Below are positions 26,812-36,949 of a stretch of 64,000 bases of DNA, piece by piece. The notes below the pieces were generated by a model. That model ran no database searches. It was not told where the DNA came from and saw only the letters and a program-made list of their open reading frames with translations. This DNA is from Pohlia nutans. Taxonomy: Eukaryota; Streptophyta; Bryopsida; Bryales; Mniaceae. A program made the translations under genes and the position numbers. The first letter of the stretch is position 1; every line of letters starts with the position of its first letter. The stretch lies in contig CM040097.1 in assembly GCA_022496805.1 (NCBI GenBank), positions 23,674,072 through 23,738,071 on the forward strand, written 5' to 3'.

Positions 26812-26815
26812 TCTA

Positions 26816-27211
26816 TCCCGGTTTAACTCCACCAGGGAGAATTTTTCAAAGTGAATCACCTCAACATTGTCTTAATGTTATAAAATTCGCGATTTGGGGA
26901 AAGTAATGATGTTCCTCTGTCATTTCTTTTTCTTTTTTGAAGTTTACGATAGATAAACCAACTTTAACCAATCATGATAAATTTTAAACTCTACAAGTGA
27001 AAATTATAATTTCTACAATTTCTCAAAGGTTAATGCTTTTAAACTTCATTAGAAAAAATTTTACAATTTCTTTTTGAAGTTTGGCCGTATGAATAATTTG
27101 TAGAGATGATGTTGTACATGTTGTTCATTGAACCAAACTTCATCAAACATATAGAAGGCACATACTATAATACATCTATGTTTTGTCCAATACCCCACAG
27201 GCTTTTAGAAG
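26816..27211. other. spacer
   Basis: AT-rich, no feature recognised. Confidence 0.5.
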
Positions 27212-27494
27212 TTAACTATTAAACGTCCTCACCCCACTTCAGAATTCGAGAATTGCAAAGATGTCTTATAAAATGTAAGTAAGAAGGATATTTTGAACTT
27301 GATATATGAATAAAAGTTGTACATTATGAATTGTTAATTCTATCCATACGCTTAGATCTATGATTGTTGTCAACAATATTTCTATATAAAAATTGAAACT
27401 TAAAATTGAAAATTCTTTTGTAATTTGATTACAAATAAGATATTCACAATTTGTACATGAATTCTTTTGGTGGTTGGTTACAATGTAATACTCT
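27212..27494 (-). mobile_element. TTAA-family MITE, type A, one end
   Basis: TTAA (27212-27215) is followed by CTATTAAACGTCCTC and the reverse-oriented type A body (GCAAAGATGTCTTATAAAAT, TGATTACAAATAAGATATTC). Similarity stops at about 27494, where a GC-rich segment begins. Confidence 0.75.
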
Positions 27495-27663
27495 AAGTGC
27501 AAGGTTGTTCAAACGCTGGGACGTGGACGTTCGCGTCCCAACGTCCAACGACTTAGGAAAATCAGGTCTTTTTATCATTGGGGTAGAAAGACGGCACACC
27601 GGTTTTACCTCCGCGGACGGCACAACGGACACCCGAGCAGACGGCCAAACGGTTTTACCGCTA
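27495..27663. other. GC-rich segment between two type A copies
   Basis: About 170 bp far richer in CpG than its neighbours. It contains GGACGTTCGCGTCC next to AACGTCC, and two imperfect direct repeats of the form GACGGC..ACGGTTTTACC near 27590 and 27639. It separates two same-orientation type A copies. Its origin is not recognised. Confidence 0.6.
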
Positions 27664-27910
27664 AACATCCTCACCTTTCCTAGATTTGGCAATTTTGCAA
27701 AGATGCATCATAAAATTCAACTAAGAGGGATATTTGGAACTTGATGTTTGAATAAAAATTGTACATTATGAATTTTAGATTCTATCCATACAGTTAGATC
27801 TACGATTGCTATCACCAATGTTTTTGTATAAAGTTTGAAACTGAAAATTCAAAACTCTTTTGTAATTTGAATAGGAATAAGATTTTGACTACACTTTGGT
27901 ACACTTACAG
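27664..27910 (-). mobile_element. TTAA-family MITE, type A, fragment
   Basis: It matches the reverse type A body from AACATCCTCACC through GCAAAGATGCATCATAAAAT to CATCACAACAAATTTCATCC. The TTAA is degraded and the distal half is absent. Confidence 0.7.
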
Positions 27911-28671
27911 TTACATTTGAACCCATCACAACAAATTTCATCCTTTTTAAGTTTTAAGTTTTATTTCAATTTTCATCCAAAGGAGTTGAATGCTTTAATC
28001 CTTATTCTTCTCCAAATCTCAATTAATCCAAAATGTGGTCATTCAATTAAACAACCAAAAATTATCAAATCTAAGTGTGCACTGATTTTAAAGGGGAAGA
28101 TTTGTGACATTTTTACTCCTCATCTAAAATGTTAAATTGCTTTTTTTACAGCAGTTTAGAACTCCAAACCTTAAAATTCCAATTCACATCATAAAAAAAG
28201 TTCACACCTAAACTATCGAAGTTCACACCTAAACTATCGAATTTCTCTATGTAGGCTCAAGAAGCATGCCACCTACAATTTGTAGGTCATCACTATTGTT
28301 TTCATTTTCCCTAAAAAAATTCATACTATTTTAATCAATTAAGGAATTACTAAATCATTTATGTAATTATGAAAAAATACAAGAAAAAAATCATATATTT
28401 TTTAATGTGAGAAGGTAATGAGATTTGAGCACAACACTTTAGTGTAGACGCTTAAAAGTTAACCCCAAAAGTCACAGGGGTTGATACATTGAAAATTTAG
28501 GAATACCATTACAAAATACCATTATAGAGGAATATTCCCAAAATGGGTTGTGTTGGTTTGATTTTATGGTTACTGCATTTTGTAGATATTGTTGAATTAG
28601 TTCATATTTTTACCTGAAGTCGTTGGTATATATACCGGTCTTTCACTAGTTATATTAAATGTAGATCAAAT
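27911..28671. other. AT-rich spacer with a 21-bp duplication
   Basis: A 21-bp unit starting GTTCACACCTAAACTATCG is duplicated exactly in tandem at 28200-28241. A 26-bp imperfect palindrome of TTAACCCC and GGGGTTGA lies at 28459-28484. No gene was seen. Confidence 0.55.
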
Positions 28672-28742
28672 TAAAAAGTAAAAGTGTGTTGAAGTAGGTT
28701 TGAGGTACACCTCAAGCTTACCTCAACATGCTTTTACTTTTT
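28672..28742. repeat. 71-bp hairpin
   Basis: The left arm AAAAAGTAAAAGTGTGTTGA...GGTTTGAGGT faces the right arm ACCTCAAGC...TCAACATGCTTTTACTTTTT with a two-base loop. The pairing is near-perfect over about 33 bp. It could be a very short MITE or a small-RNA-like hairpin. Confidence 0.7.
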
Positions 28743-28749
28743 TGATTCA

Positions 28750-29276
28750 CAATTTAGATAAAATGTAACTAAGAGAGATATTTTGAACTTGATATATGAA
28801 TAACATTTGTACATTGTGAATTGTTAATTCTATCCATACGTTTAGATCTATGATAGTTGTCAACAATATTTTTGTATAAAAATTGAAACTCAAAATTGAA
28901 AATTCTATTCTACTTTGATTACAAATAAGATATTCACAATTTGTACATGAATGTTTTTTGGTAATTGGTTGAAATGTAATACTCTAAGTGTAGTGACATT
29001 TGGAGATTTTTGGGTTGCTTAAATTTATTAATTGACAAATTTAAGAGCACTTCCGCACTGAAATCTTTGAAATTTTGGGTGAATCTCTACAACATGAAAT
29101 GAGGCATACAATTTTCACAAATCATTCCCTTTCTAATTAGATCACATTCATAAAATTAACTTCCCATCAAATATATACTAAGAAATCTACACTGCAAAAA
29201 TCAATGAAGGATGAGAAATCTTTGTTTGATTTTGTACATCATCCACATTCTTCTTGGTTGGACATTTAGGGGTTAA
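28750..29276 (-). mobile_element. TTAA-family MITE, type A, 3' part
   Basis: The reverse-oriented type A body ends at GGACATTTAGGGG followed by TTAA (29273-29276). The opposite terminus is missing. Confidence 0.75.
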
Positions 29277-30374
29277 TCATAAGAAACTGCTACCATTGAC
29301 CTTTATATGTCCCAATGTCTAATTTTTAGACTATTAATTTCATTGACTCAAATTCAAAAATTTCAGTGACTCTAGTTCAAAAATCACATTGTGATAATGA
29401 AGTCATACATTTATTGAACAAAAAAAATCAGAAATTTGTCATGTCAAAAGAACCTCTTTTACAATTCATTCCAACAAATTACACTCAAAGAATGTTAATA
29501 TTCTACTTCATACACAACGGAGGTGAAATTGTTTTACCGTACCTCACATAATGAGATGTGTTTTCTTCGCCACTTCACATTTCATCCATCCCATGTGACC
29601 TGAACAAATTCCAAAGTACATGGTTCAATAAAACCCTTGTCTTTAAGTGTGTACTAGATAAAAGATAAGAAAAAAAATTAGAAGAGGAGAACAAAAATTA
29701 GAAGAGAAGAGAAGAAAAGAGAAAAGAAGAGAAAAATTCAAAACATATTTTAAAACAAACAATTTTATAAATTCAAAACAATTTGCGTACTACATATAAG
29801 AGAAGAAAATAAAATAGAACAGAAGAGAAGTAAAAAAATTTAGAAGAAAAGAGAAGAGGAGAGAAGAGATGAGAAAAAAAAAAAAAAACATTTAGAAGAG
29901 AATAGAAGAGAAGAGAAGAGAAAAAAAAAACATTTCGAAGAGAAGAGAAAAACAAAATTCAAAACATATTTTAAAACAAACAACTTAAAAAATTCAAAGC
30001 CATTTGCATACTAGATATAAAGGAAGCAAAAAAATTAGAAGAGAAGGAAAAGAAAATTTTAAAGACTAGAAGAAAAGGAAAAAAGAAAATTCAAAACGTT
30101 TTTTAAAGCATAGAATTTTGAAAACTCATATAAATATTTATACTTTTTTAATGCTAAAAATTCATGTTAAATTTATGTCCAACATAATTTTTTTTTAATT
30201 ATAAAAACAAACTAATTTTAAAGCAATTTTAAACATTTAAAAAACACATTTAAACAATTTTCACAAGAATAAATTTTTATCAATATTAATAATAATAGTT
30301 AATAAAAAACAAAAAAAGTAAATAAATTTAAATAAAATATAAAATATAAAAAATAAAAAATAAAAAAAGCTGCA
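29277..30374. repeat. purine-rich low-complexity tract and AT-rich DNA
   Basis: From about 29660 to 30110 the plus strand is almost pure purine, built on GAGAAGA units interrupted by repeats of TTCAAAACATATTTTAAAAC. From 30110 to 30374 the sequence is nearly all A and T. Long open frames on the minus strand here are an artefact of composition. Confidence 0.8.
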
Positions 30375-30520
30375 GCTAGCTGCTCCTCCTGGCCCGCCCG
30401 CCGCTCAGGCGGGACGGGGCGGGTCAGAAGGCCCGCCAGGCCCGCCTAGCCCAAAGGGCCGGCTAGCCTTGCTAACCCTGAGGAGCTCCGCGGGGTTGGT
30501 AAGCGCGTCCTTAGGAAGGA
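30375..30520 (+). promoter_or_regulatory. GC-rich block upstream of a TATA box
   Basis: An abrupt GC island containing GCCCGCC and GGCGGG inverted motifs, ending in an AAGCGCGTCCTTAGGAAGG tract. It lies just upstream of the TATA box at 30591 and stands out sharply from the AT-rich flank. It looks like a promoter-proximal block of the element that carries the following genes. Confidence 0.45.
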
Positions 30521-30590
30521 TGCGCCGAAGGATCAAATGGCTTTTTTAAAAGCCAAGTACTTGTTGTAAAAGCGAACTACTTGTTCTAAC

Positions 30591-30598
30591 TATATAAA
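30591..30598 (+). promoter_or_regulatory. TATA box
   Basis: TATATAAA is followed by a C-rich stretch typical of plant core promoters. Transcription would start near 30625. Possible leader splice sites follow (donor AAG|GTATTG near 30648, acceptor TTTGTAG near 30808, acceptor TGTACAG at 32307 three bases before an ATG). Confidence 0.5.
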
Positions 30599-31082
30599 GC
30601 CCACCCTCCCACCTAAAACCTCACATTTCACATATTACCTCTCAAAGGTATTGCTCTCATCACTCATTTTTTTGCAAATGACACTAGATAGGGTTGTAAA
30701 GATTAATATATAGGCATTGTATGACATACAAGTCTTATTCTTTTCATCAATTTTTAAAAAATGCATATGTACGATGATTTTTAACATTGATCTCTTTAAA
30801 TTTTTGTAGGTGTGATTCATTGGAGAGAACATCGTGACTCATAACAAGTCGATGTAAGCATTATTTTTAGAAATTCGTATATTTTCAAAAACGTTTCATT
30901 TATATGTAGATTTCACCTCGAATCATTTGATCTTACGTTTGATTACACGTAGTTATGTACAATCGCATTTTCAACATCGAATTTGAATCGAACATATAGA
31001 CATCAGCTGCTACATTTAGCATATTTAGTTCACGGAAATCAAAATTCACATAAATTTATGCAATTTAAAATAAAAACTCTAC

Positions 31083-31790
31083 GTTAGAGTCCCTAGAGAT
31101 TATGGGCACCAAAATTTCATGTTGGGTTCCGATATTTATAGTCAAAAGTTGCTAAACTTAGTATATTTTGTCAAAAATGTTCAAATTCGATGTAGATTTC
31201 CCCAAATCAAAAGACAAAAAATTCGTTAGGACTTCTAGAGGTTGTGGGCACCCAAAATTCATGTTGGGTTCCCAAATTTAAAGTCACAAGCTACTAAATT
31301 TAGCAACTTTTGGCATAAATGCTCAAATTTGACGTATTTTTCCGCATTTCGAATGACTAAAAATTTGTTAGGGCCTCTGGAGGTTAGGGGCACCCAAATT
31401 TCATGTTGGGTTCCCAAATGTAAAGTCACAAGCTGCTAAATTAAGCAACTTTTGGCATAAATGCTCAAATTTGACGTATTTTTCTGCATTTCAAATGACA
31501 TAAAAATCGTTAGGGCTTCTAGAGGTTAGGGGCACCCAAATTTAATGTTAGGTTTCCAAATTTAAAGTCACAAGCTGCTAAATTTAGCAACTTTTGGCAT
31601 AAATGCTCAAATTTGACGTATTTTTCCGCAATTTGAACGACTAAAAATTCGTTAGGACCCCTAGAGGTTAGGGGCATCTAGATTGTAAAGTTGAGGTTGG
31701 AGATGTACTGTCAAAAGCTGGTAAATGTAGCAGATTTTGCCCATTGAACATAAATTATGGGTCAATTGAATGTAGAGGCCTCTTATTTTG
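31083..31790. repeat. 142-bp tandem repeat array
   Basis: Units start at 31083, 31225, 31367 and 31509, exactly 142 bp apart. A diverging fifth unit starts at 31651. Each begins GTTAGG followed by TCTAGAGGTTAGGGGCACCC and contains GCAACTTTTGGCATAAATG. The central units are most alike, suggesting the array grew from its middle. It sits between the TATA box and the ATG at 32310. Confidence 0.9.
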
Positions 31791-32309
31791 TTAGTGTAAG
31801 AAGTAAATTATAGAATGTGATAATTGTTGCTAAAGTAGATTGAATAGTAACTTTAGAAGGTTTTATAAAAATGTAAAAGAAATTACTTTAGAGGAAAATT
31901 AAGGACTTTTATTATCAATTGTTGGAGTTCTTTTACTTTTTATAATAGATATCTTTTAAATTGGAGAACTTGATTTTTTTACTTGAATGTAAAATAAGGG
32001 GTTAAAAAGGCATGTAGGAAATGCATATAATTAAGCTAGAAGGCTATGAATTTAAATTATTTGAAATCACACTTCTTATGTTTTGTATATTCTGATTATA
32101 TTAAGTAGTTTTCAGTAAGATTTTTTTTTTTTTTTAATTCTATAAATCTCCTAAGGTGATTTTGAGCTTTTTGAATCAATATTTGTTGTGTTTATGTTTT
32201 CCTCACCTATTCTTTTAATCTTGAATGCATGTCAATATTGACCAATGTTCAACACAATCTAAAGGCTTCAAGTATTAATTGTGTTTTGATTTGTTTTCTT
32301 TGTACAGTT

Positions 32310-33011
32310 ATGGCGCTTAAGATTTTCAACCAATGGAAAAAACACGGATGGTGGATAGAGGCCGAAAATCCACTCAAGGCCATGTTGTGGATCACAGAGC
32401 AGGCTATACTAGAGGGACGACGTTAGACAACGTTAGGTATAGTGTTTGGGCAAATACTATCTATTGGTACTGCACCGAACGATGTAATGGTATTTTCCGT
32501 GACAGCAGAGAATGAACCAATGACAAAGATCAGTTTGCAAAGGAAGTTCTTGATGGCCCTTGTTCTGGAGGTGTTGCTTGAGGTTAATCCACCATTGAGG
32601 GGATTGAAGCCTATAAAGGTGCTCTGGTCCACTATGCCTGAGAACCTTCGTACAGCACGAGAGACATCTGTGTAGAAGTTTAAAGCATTTACCCCGCAAG
32701 ATGTTGTAAAAGTTCGGAAGACTGTTCGGGAGTACACGGTATATGAGGAGCTAGCAAGGGAGTTGCCTCGTGATCCGGAAGATCCTTCTACGTTGCAGGA
32801 ACCGGAAGAATTCGATCCTATCTATAGGAATCTTGCATCAGCTTTGAACATGAATTGGGTACCGCCACAAGCAGAAGAGTCTCGAAGGTGCCCGGCAACG
32901 GCACCCGTACATGATACTGTGGAATTTCCAGTACCCACGGCTAGTGCATCCCGCAAGGTTCGGAGTAGGACTAATGAAGCACCACCGAGAGCATCAACCG
33001 AGATGCATTGA
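32310..33011 (+). pseudogene. unknown element-borne protein with two in-frame TAG codons
   Basis: One frame runs from ATG 32310 to TGA 33009-33011, about 233 codons, interrupted only by TAG at 32424 and 32673. The ATG follows a good splice acceptor (TGTACAG at 32307), as if it opened the second or third exon. The N-terminus begins MALKIFNQWKKHGWW. The middle is hydrophobic, and the C-terminal third is rich in Pro, Glu and Arg (PRDPEDPSTLQEPEEFDP). I do not recognise the family. The long open frame on both sides of each stop suggests recent decay. Both stops being TAG also allows suppression, for which I see no independent sign. Confidence 0.55.
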
Positions 33012-33761
33012 CTCTAGCTAGATATGGCAGAGTTGTTGTACAAATTTCTGAATGTTTTGAGTGCATTTTTTTCAAGAACTGTTTGATGTTCCTGATTCGG
33101 TGGGGTTTTATTTCCTAGATCTTGTTATGTGGATAGAGAATGGTTATTTGACCTGTATAGCGTAAGAGGTAATATAGTACTTTTTGTTGAACAAGTATAT
33201 TCGTTGAATGAGAAAGTAGAGAAAGTAGAGGTCGCCATGGCAAATTCAACTGATGACACAGAGTAGTAGCGTAATTCGCTTTAGGAATTTAATTACTTGA
33301 GGTGGAGGTATGAGGTTTTTGGATGTGGAAGGATAGCTGAACGATTACAAAGATTGTAATGCATTTTTCTAGGATTTAGATCGATGTTCTTTATCAGGCG
33401 GCGTTTTTCTTCAGAGGTGTATGTAAATGTTGATGGAGAATTATTGCTTGACCTTCAGTAAAAGAGACAAAATGTCCTTTTCTGGAACGATTACGTTCAC
33501 TGCACGCGAAAGTAGAGGTAGCCATGGTGTAAAGGCGTAGCGTAATCCTCTGAGATTTTTTACTGAGGAAATGAACCTCTTGAGATGGAGATAGGTTTTT
33601 TAAATGATCAAGGTGCTGTACGGTTTCAATGTAGAGGACGAGGGGATAGACAGAGGAAGAGGTTTCTTGCTGCTTTGACAGTTGATCCAATTTCCCTTGC
33701 TTTGTTACTCCGTAGATTGATCAATTCCTTGAAAGCGACTATAGATTTTGAACAAAATATT
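33012..33761 (+). other. degenerate continuation of the element
   Basis: It contains short frames (for example 33585-33760) with an arginine-rich GRGDRQRKRF stretch. There is also a duplicated motif of AAAGTAGAGGTCGCCATGG and AAAGTAGAGGTAGCCATGG at about 33223 and 33509. It looks like decayed untranslated or coding DNA of the element and is cut by the foldback insertion at 33762. Confidence 0.4.
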
Positions 33762-35018
33762 AACACCCAATTCCCTAATTTTGCACTTGGCCAAGTGCAC
33801 TCATTTCATGAGCAAACTTGGCTTTAAAAAAATTTGTTTGAATTTTTTTGTAAAAAACAGGGATTTTTGTCTTTCTACAATCTCTTCATTGTAAAGAAAC
33901 AATTATTTAATTTATTTTTTATCCTTGTCTTTATCTTATATCTTTATCTTTATCTTTTCTTTTTCTTTTATCTTGTTTTTTTTCCTTGTCTTCTTTCTTG
34001 TCTTCCTCTTGTCTTCCTTCTTCTTTTTCTTCTAGTCTTCCACTTGTCTTCCTTTTTTTCTTCACCTTGCCATTTTTGGAGTTTAAACGATAATATAAAA
34101 TAAAATAAAAATCAGGGAGCAGGCTGAATCCAATACAGGCCCTGAAATGAAAAATGAAAAAAAAAATTAAAAAAAAATTAAAAAAAATAAAAAGTTTTTT
34201 TTTTTTTTTTTTTTTTTTTTCGGATTTTCCGGACAAAGAGGGTCCACGCGTGTGGATCCTACTCTTATTTTGACCCACTCTCCTTCCCTCCTCTCCTTTC
34301 CTTTTTCTCCCCTCTCTCTTACATAAACCCTCCCAAATTCTTCCTCCCTCACACTTCCTTCCTCCTCTCTATTCTTCCTTTATATTGAGGAGAAGGGAGA
34401 AGGAAGAGAGGGAGAAGAACAAGAGAGGAAAAGGGGCGGAAGGAGAGTGTGAGGGAGGGAGAGTGAGAGAAGGTTTATATAGGGGAGAGGGGGGAGTGAG
34501 GGAGGGAGGGTCAAAATAAGAGTAGGGTCCGCGCGCGCGGACCTTCCCTGTCCGGAAAATCCGGGGAATTTTTATTTTATTTTTTTTTATTTTTTTTATT
34601 TTTTTCATTTTTCATTTTTCATTTCAGGGCCTGTATTGGATTCAGCCTGCTCCCTGATTTTATTTTATTTTTTAAATTATTGTTTAAACTCCAAAATGGC
34701 AAGGTGAAGGAAAAAAAACAGAAGACAAGTGGAAGACTAGAAGAAAAAGAAGAAGGAAGACAAGAGGAAGATAAGAAAGAAGACAAGAATAAAATACAAG
34801 ATAAAAGAAAAGATATGATAAGATAAAGATAAAGATAAAAGAAAAGATAAAGATAAGGATGAGAAATATATTAAACAATTGTTTCTTTATAGTGTAGGGG
34901 ATTGTAGAAAGACAAAAATCTCTGTTTTTAAGAGATTTTTTCAAACTATTTTTTTAATGTGCTTGGGGGCCAAATGCATGATTATATGGCCAAGTGCAAA
35001 ATTAGCGAATTGGGTGTT
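33762..35018. mobile_element. 1.26-kb foldback element
   Basis: Almost the whole element is one hairpin. The left arm starts AACACCCAATTCCCTAATTT and the right arm ends AAATTAGCGAATTGGGTGTT. Inside, TGCACTTGGCCAAGTGCA, a TCTTTCTACAATC tract, (TCTTG)n runs and CGGATTTTCCGG motifs recur in mirror order around a centre near 34385. The direct repeat TATT at 33758-33761 and 35019-35022 is a likely target duplication. Long open frames on both strands are low-complexity artefacts. Confidence 0.85.
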
Positions 35019-35022
35019 TATT

Positions 35023-35581
35023 GTGATTTGCACTTCAGTAACTTCATAGAACAAAATTGTGCCGATGCTGTGAAGATCCTAATTTATTCACCTGCACTAC
35101 TAACCGGTTCGATTTATATTTCTCGCTCCTGCTTTCTGGTCAATGTCAGGCGCATGTGTACAACTGTCTGACAGGTGCCTTGTTGTTCTTGTTCCGTGAA
35201 GGTTTGATACTACTGATAGTACAAGATCGGATGCAGCCTTTGAGTACGACTTGCAGCCAAAATCATTGTGTCAGCATTCCTTATGCGTTCTTCTAATCCA
35301 CCTGATTCTCAGAGTCAGCGATCTCTTTTATAAGGACGTATGACGAGATCTCAGAGTTTACAAGCAGAAGACTGTGGTTGCAAAAAAGTGAGTGATTCGA
35401 CACATCAATACGAATCAATGTGAATCTTGATCAGTATGCGATGTGATTATTCAGGAGTAATTTTGAATTTAATGCGTTTACTTCCTGAGACGCTAATGAT
35501 TCAAGTTTGAATAGATTTTTCACAATATTAACGGAAAAATCACGATTAAGAAGAGCTTTGTCTTTGAATTAGGGTTTTGTG
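35023..35581 (+). other. unassigned DNA after the foldback
   Basis: Moderate GC and probably part of the same decayed element as 30-33 kb, since the foldback interrupted it. Two overlapping plus frames of 70-79 codons have no recognised relative. Confidence 0.4.
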
Positions 35582-36556
35582 ATGATCCCAAAAGAAGAAA
35601 TTGTGGCTCTTCACTTAGAGCTGGAAGCAGCACAAAAAAACTTGCAATTTGAGAAGCTACGGTTACAAACCGCTCAAGAGAAAATTTTACTTTTGTAAGT
35701 AACAAATTGATTTCATGGATACGGACCTCTAACAAGTTATTTTAACATAAATTACTGAATAATTGTGTTGAAAAGATTTGATAATTTGCAATGTAAAATT
35801 TTGACATGGTTATGTTTCAGCGAAAGCCAGATTCGTGCCTTCATAACGAATATGGAAGAGAGCGTGGCAGTCATCATCAAACTTTCAATCCTCAAGATGT
35901 TGACATCAATCCCAGGAGCATGAACTCATCTGTTTTGCTTGAAGTGGAGACACTTCGGGGATTAGTGACAACATCTCCGAAACATGACATGGTAAGATGC
36001 AATTTCTTTGACATTCATGTTGATTATGATATTTCCTATCTTGTGATTATTCAAACTTCTAATATGATGCAAGTTGTTTTCTCTTTAGGAATTTCTTGAA
36101 AGTGAGAAGGATATCGAGGAAGAAATTCCCATTACTGAGCATCTGGAAAGTGAGATGGATATCGTGGAAGAAATTCTCATTACTGAGCATCTGGAAAGTG
36201 AGAGGGATACCGAGGAAGAAATTCCCATTACTGAGCACCAGTGCATTTTGGAAGATTTGAATATCCCTACTGTTCGAGTGACAGTTTTGGGAGACATTGA
36301 ACAGGAAGACTCCCTGACGGATGCTGGTCCGAAAGCACACACTTCAACCGAGGAAGTCAATTTAGGGGTTGCGAAACATATGAGAAGACGAGCGTTTAGA
36401 GTGCCAGAAAATCTAATCATACGGGACGCAATAAAACGGTTTTCAGCGGCACATCCAAAAAAATGGGTTGATGAATGCCGACACGAGCTGGGAATCAATC
36501 ACCAGATTCTGATAGGGAGCTCTTCTTTGACCACGAGAAAGTTCCGAGAGAAATAG
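35582..36556 (+). pseudogene. unknown coiled-coil protein with 16-residue repeats, probably broken
   Basis: Three exon-like blocks are visible. Block 35582-35694 opens with ATG and encodes a heptad-like helix (IVALHLELEAAQKNLQFEK), followed by donor GTAAGT. Block 35821-35991 follows acceptor TTTCAG and ends at donor GTAAGA. Block 36089-36556 follows acceptor TTTAG and ends at TAG. Blocks two and three join in frame, but block one enters block two in the wrong phase. This points to a frameshift, an unseen exon, or translation starting in block two. Block three starts with three acidic 16-residue repeats and ends in a basic segment (MRRRAFRVPENLIIRDAIKR). No family recognised. Confidence 0.5.
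36095..36238 (+). repeat. 48-bp in-frame tandem repeat, three units
   Basis: Units at 36095, 36143 and 36191 each encode 16 residues of the form LESE-D-EEEIPITEH. The units differ by only a few bases each, mostly at M/R/K and V/T positions. Confidence 0.9.
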
Positions 36557-36949
36557 ACATACTTGAATTTATTGGAAATACTAACGCTTACAGCTTTATA
36601 GCTTCATCCCTTTTGCTTTGTATCCACAATCATCTGTACAGATTAATACTACTCATACATTCTTACTGTAGACTGCAGTCTTCTGATGTAGGTTAAGGGA
36701 AACAATTTGAGACAAGAAAAATCGTTGATCGTAAGCAATTGTTGATGCTAACGAAACTTGATGGTTATGGCCTTGACAAGCTTATCTGCTAGACATAGCT
36801 ACGGTACTCCAATCAAAAACAAAGAAATTGCATGTTCAAAATTCAAAAGTGCAGTGCCCACCAGTACGAACATGGGGTGTATCTGCACAAAAGATAACTT
36901 CTTCAGTGAGAGGACCACGGTTGGCATCTTCTTCTACAGGCGCAGAGCA

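Noticed and set aside
33834..34944. Long open frames on both strands in the foldback
   Set aside because: They are translations of TTC/TCTTG and AGAAG low-complexity arms and mirror each other.
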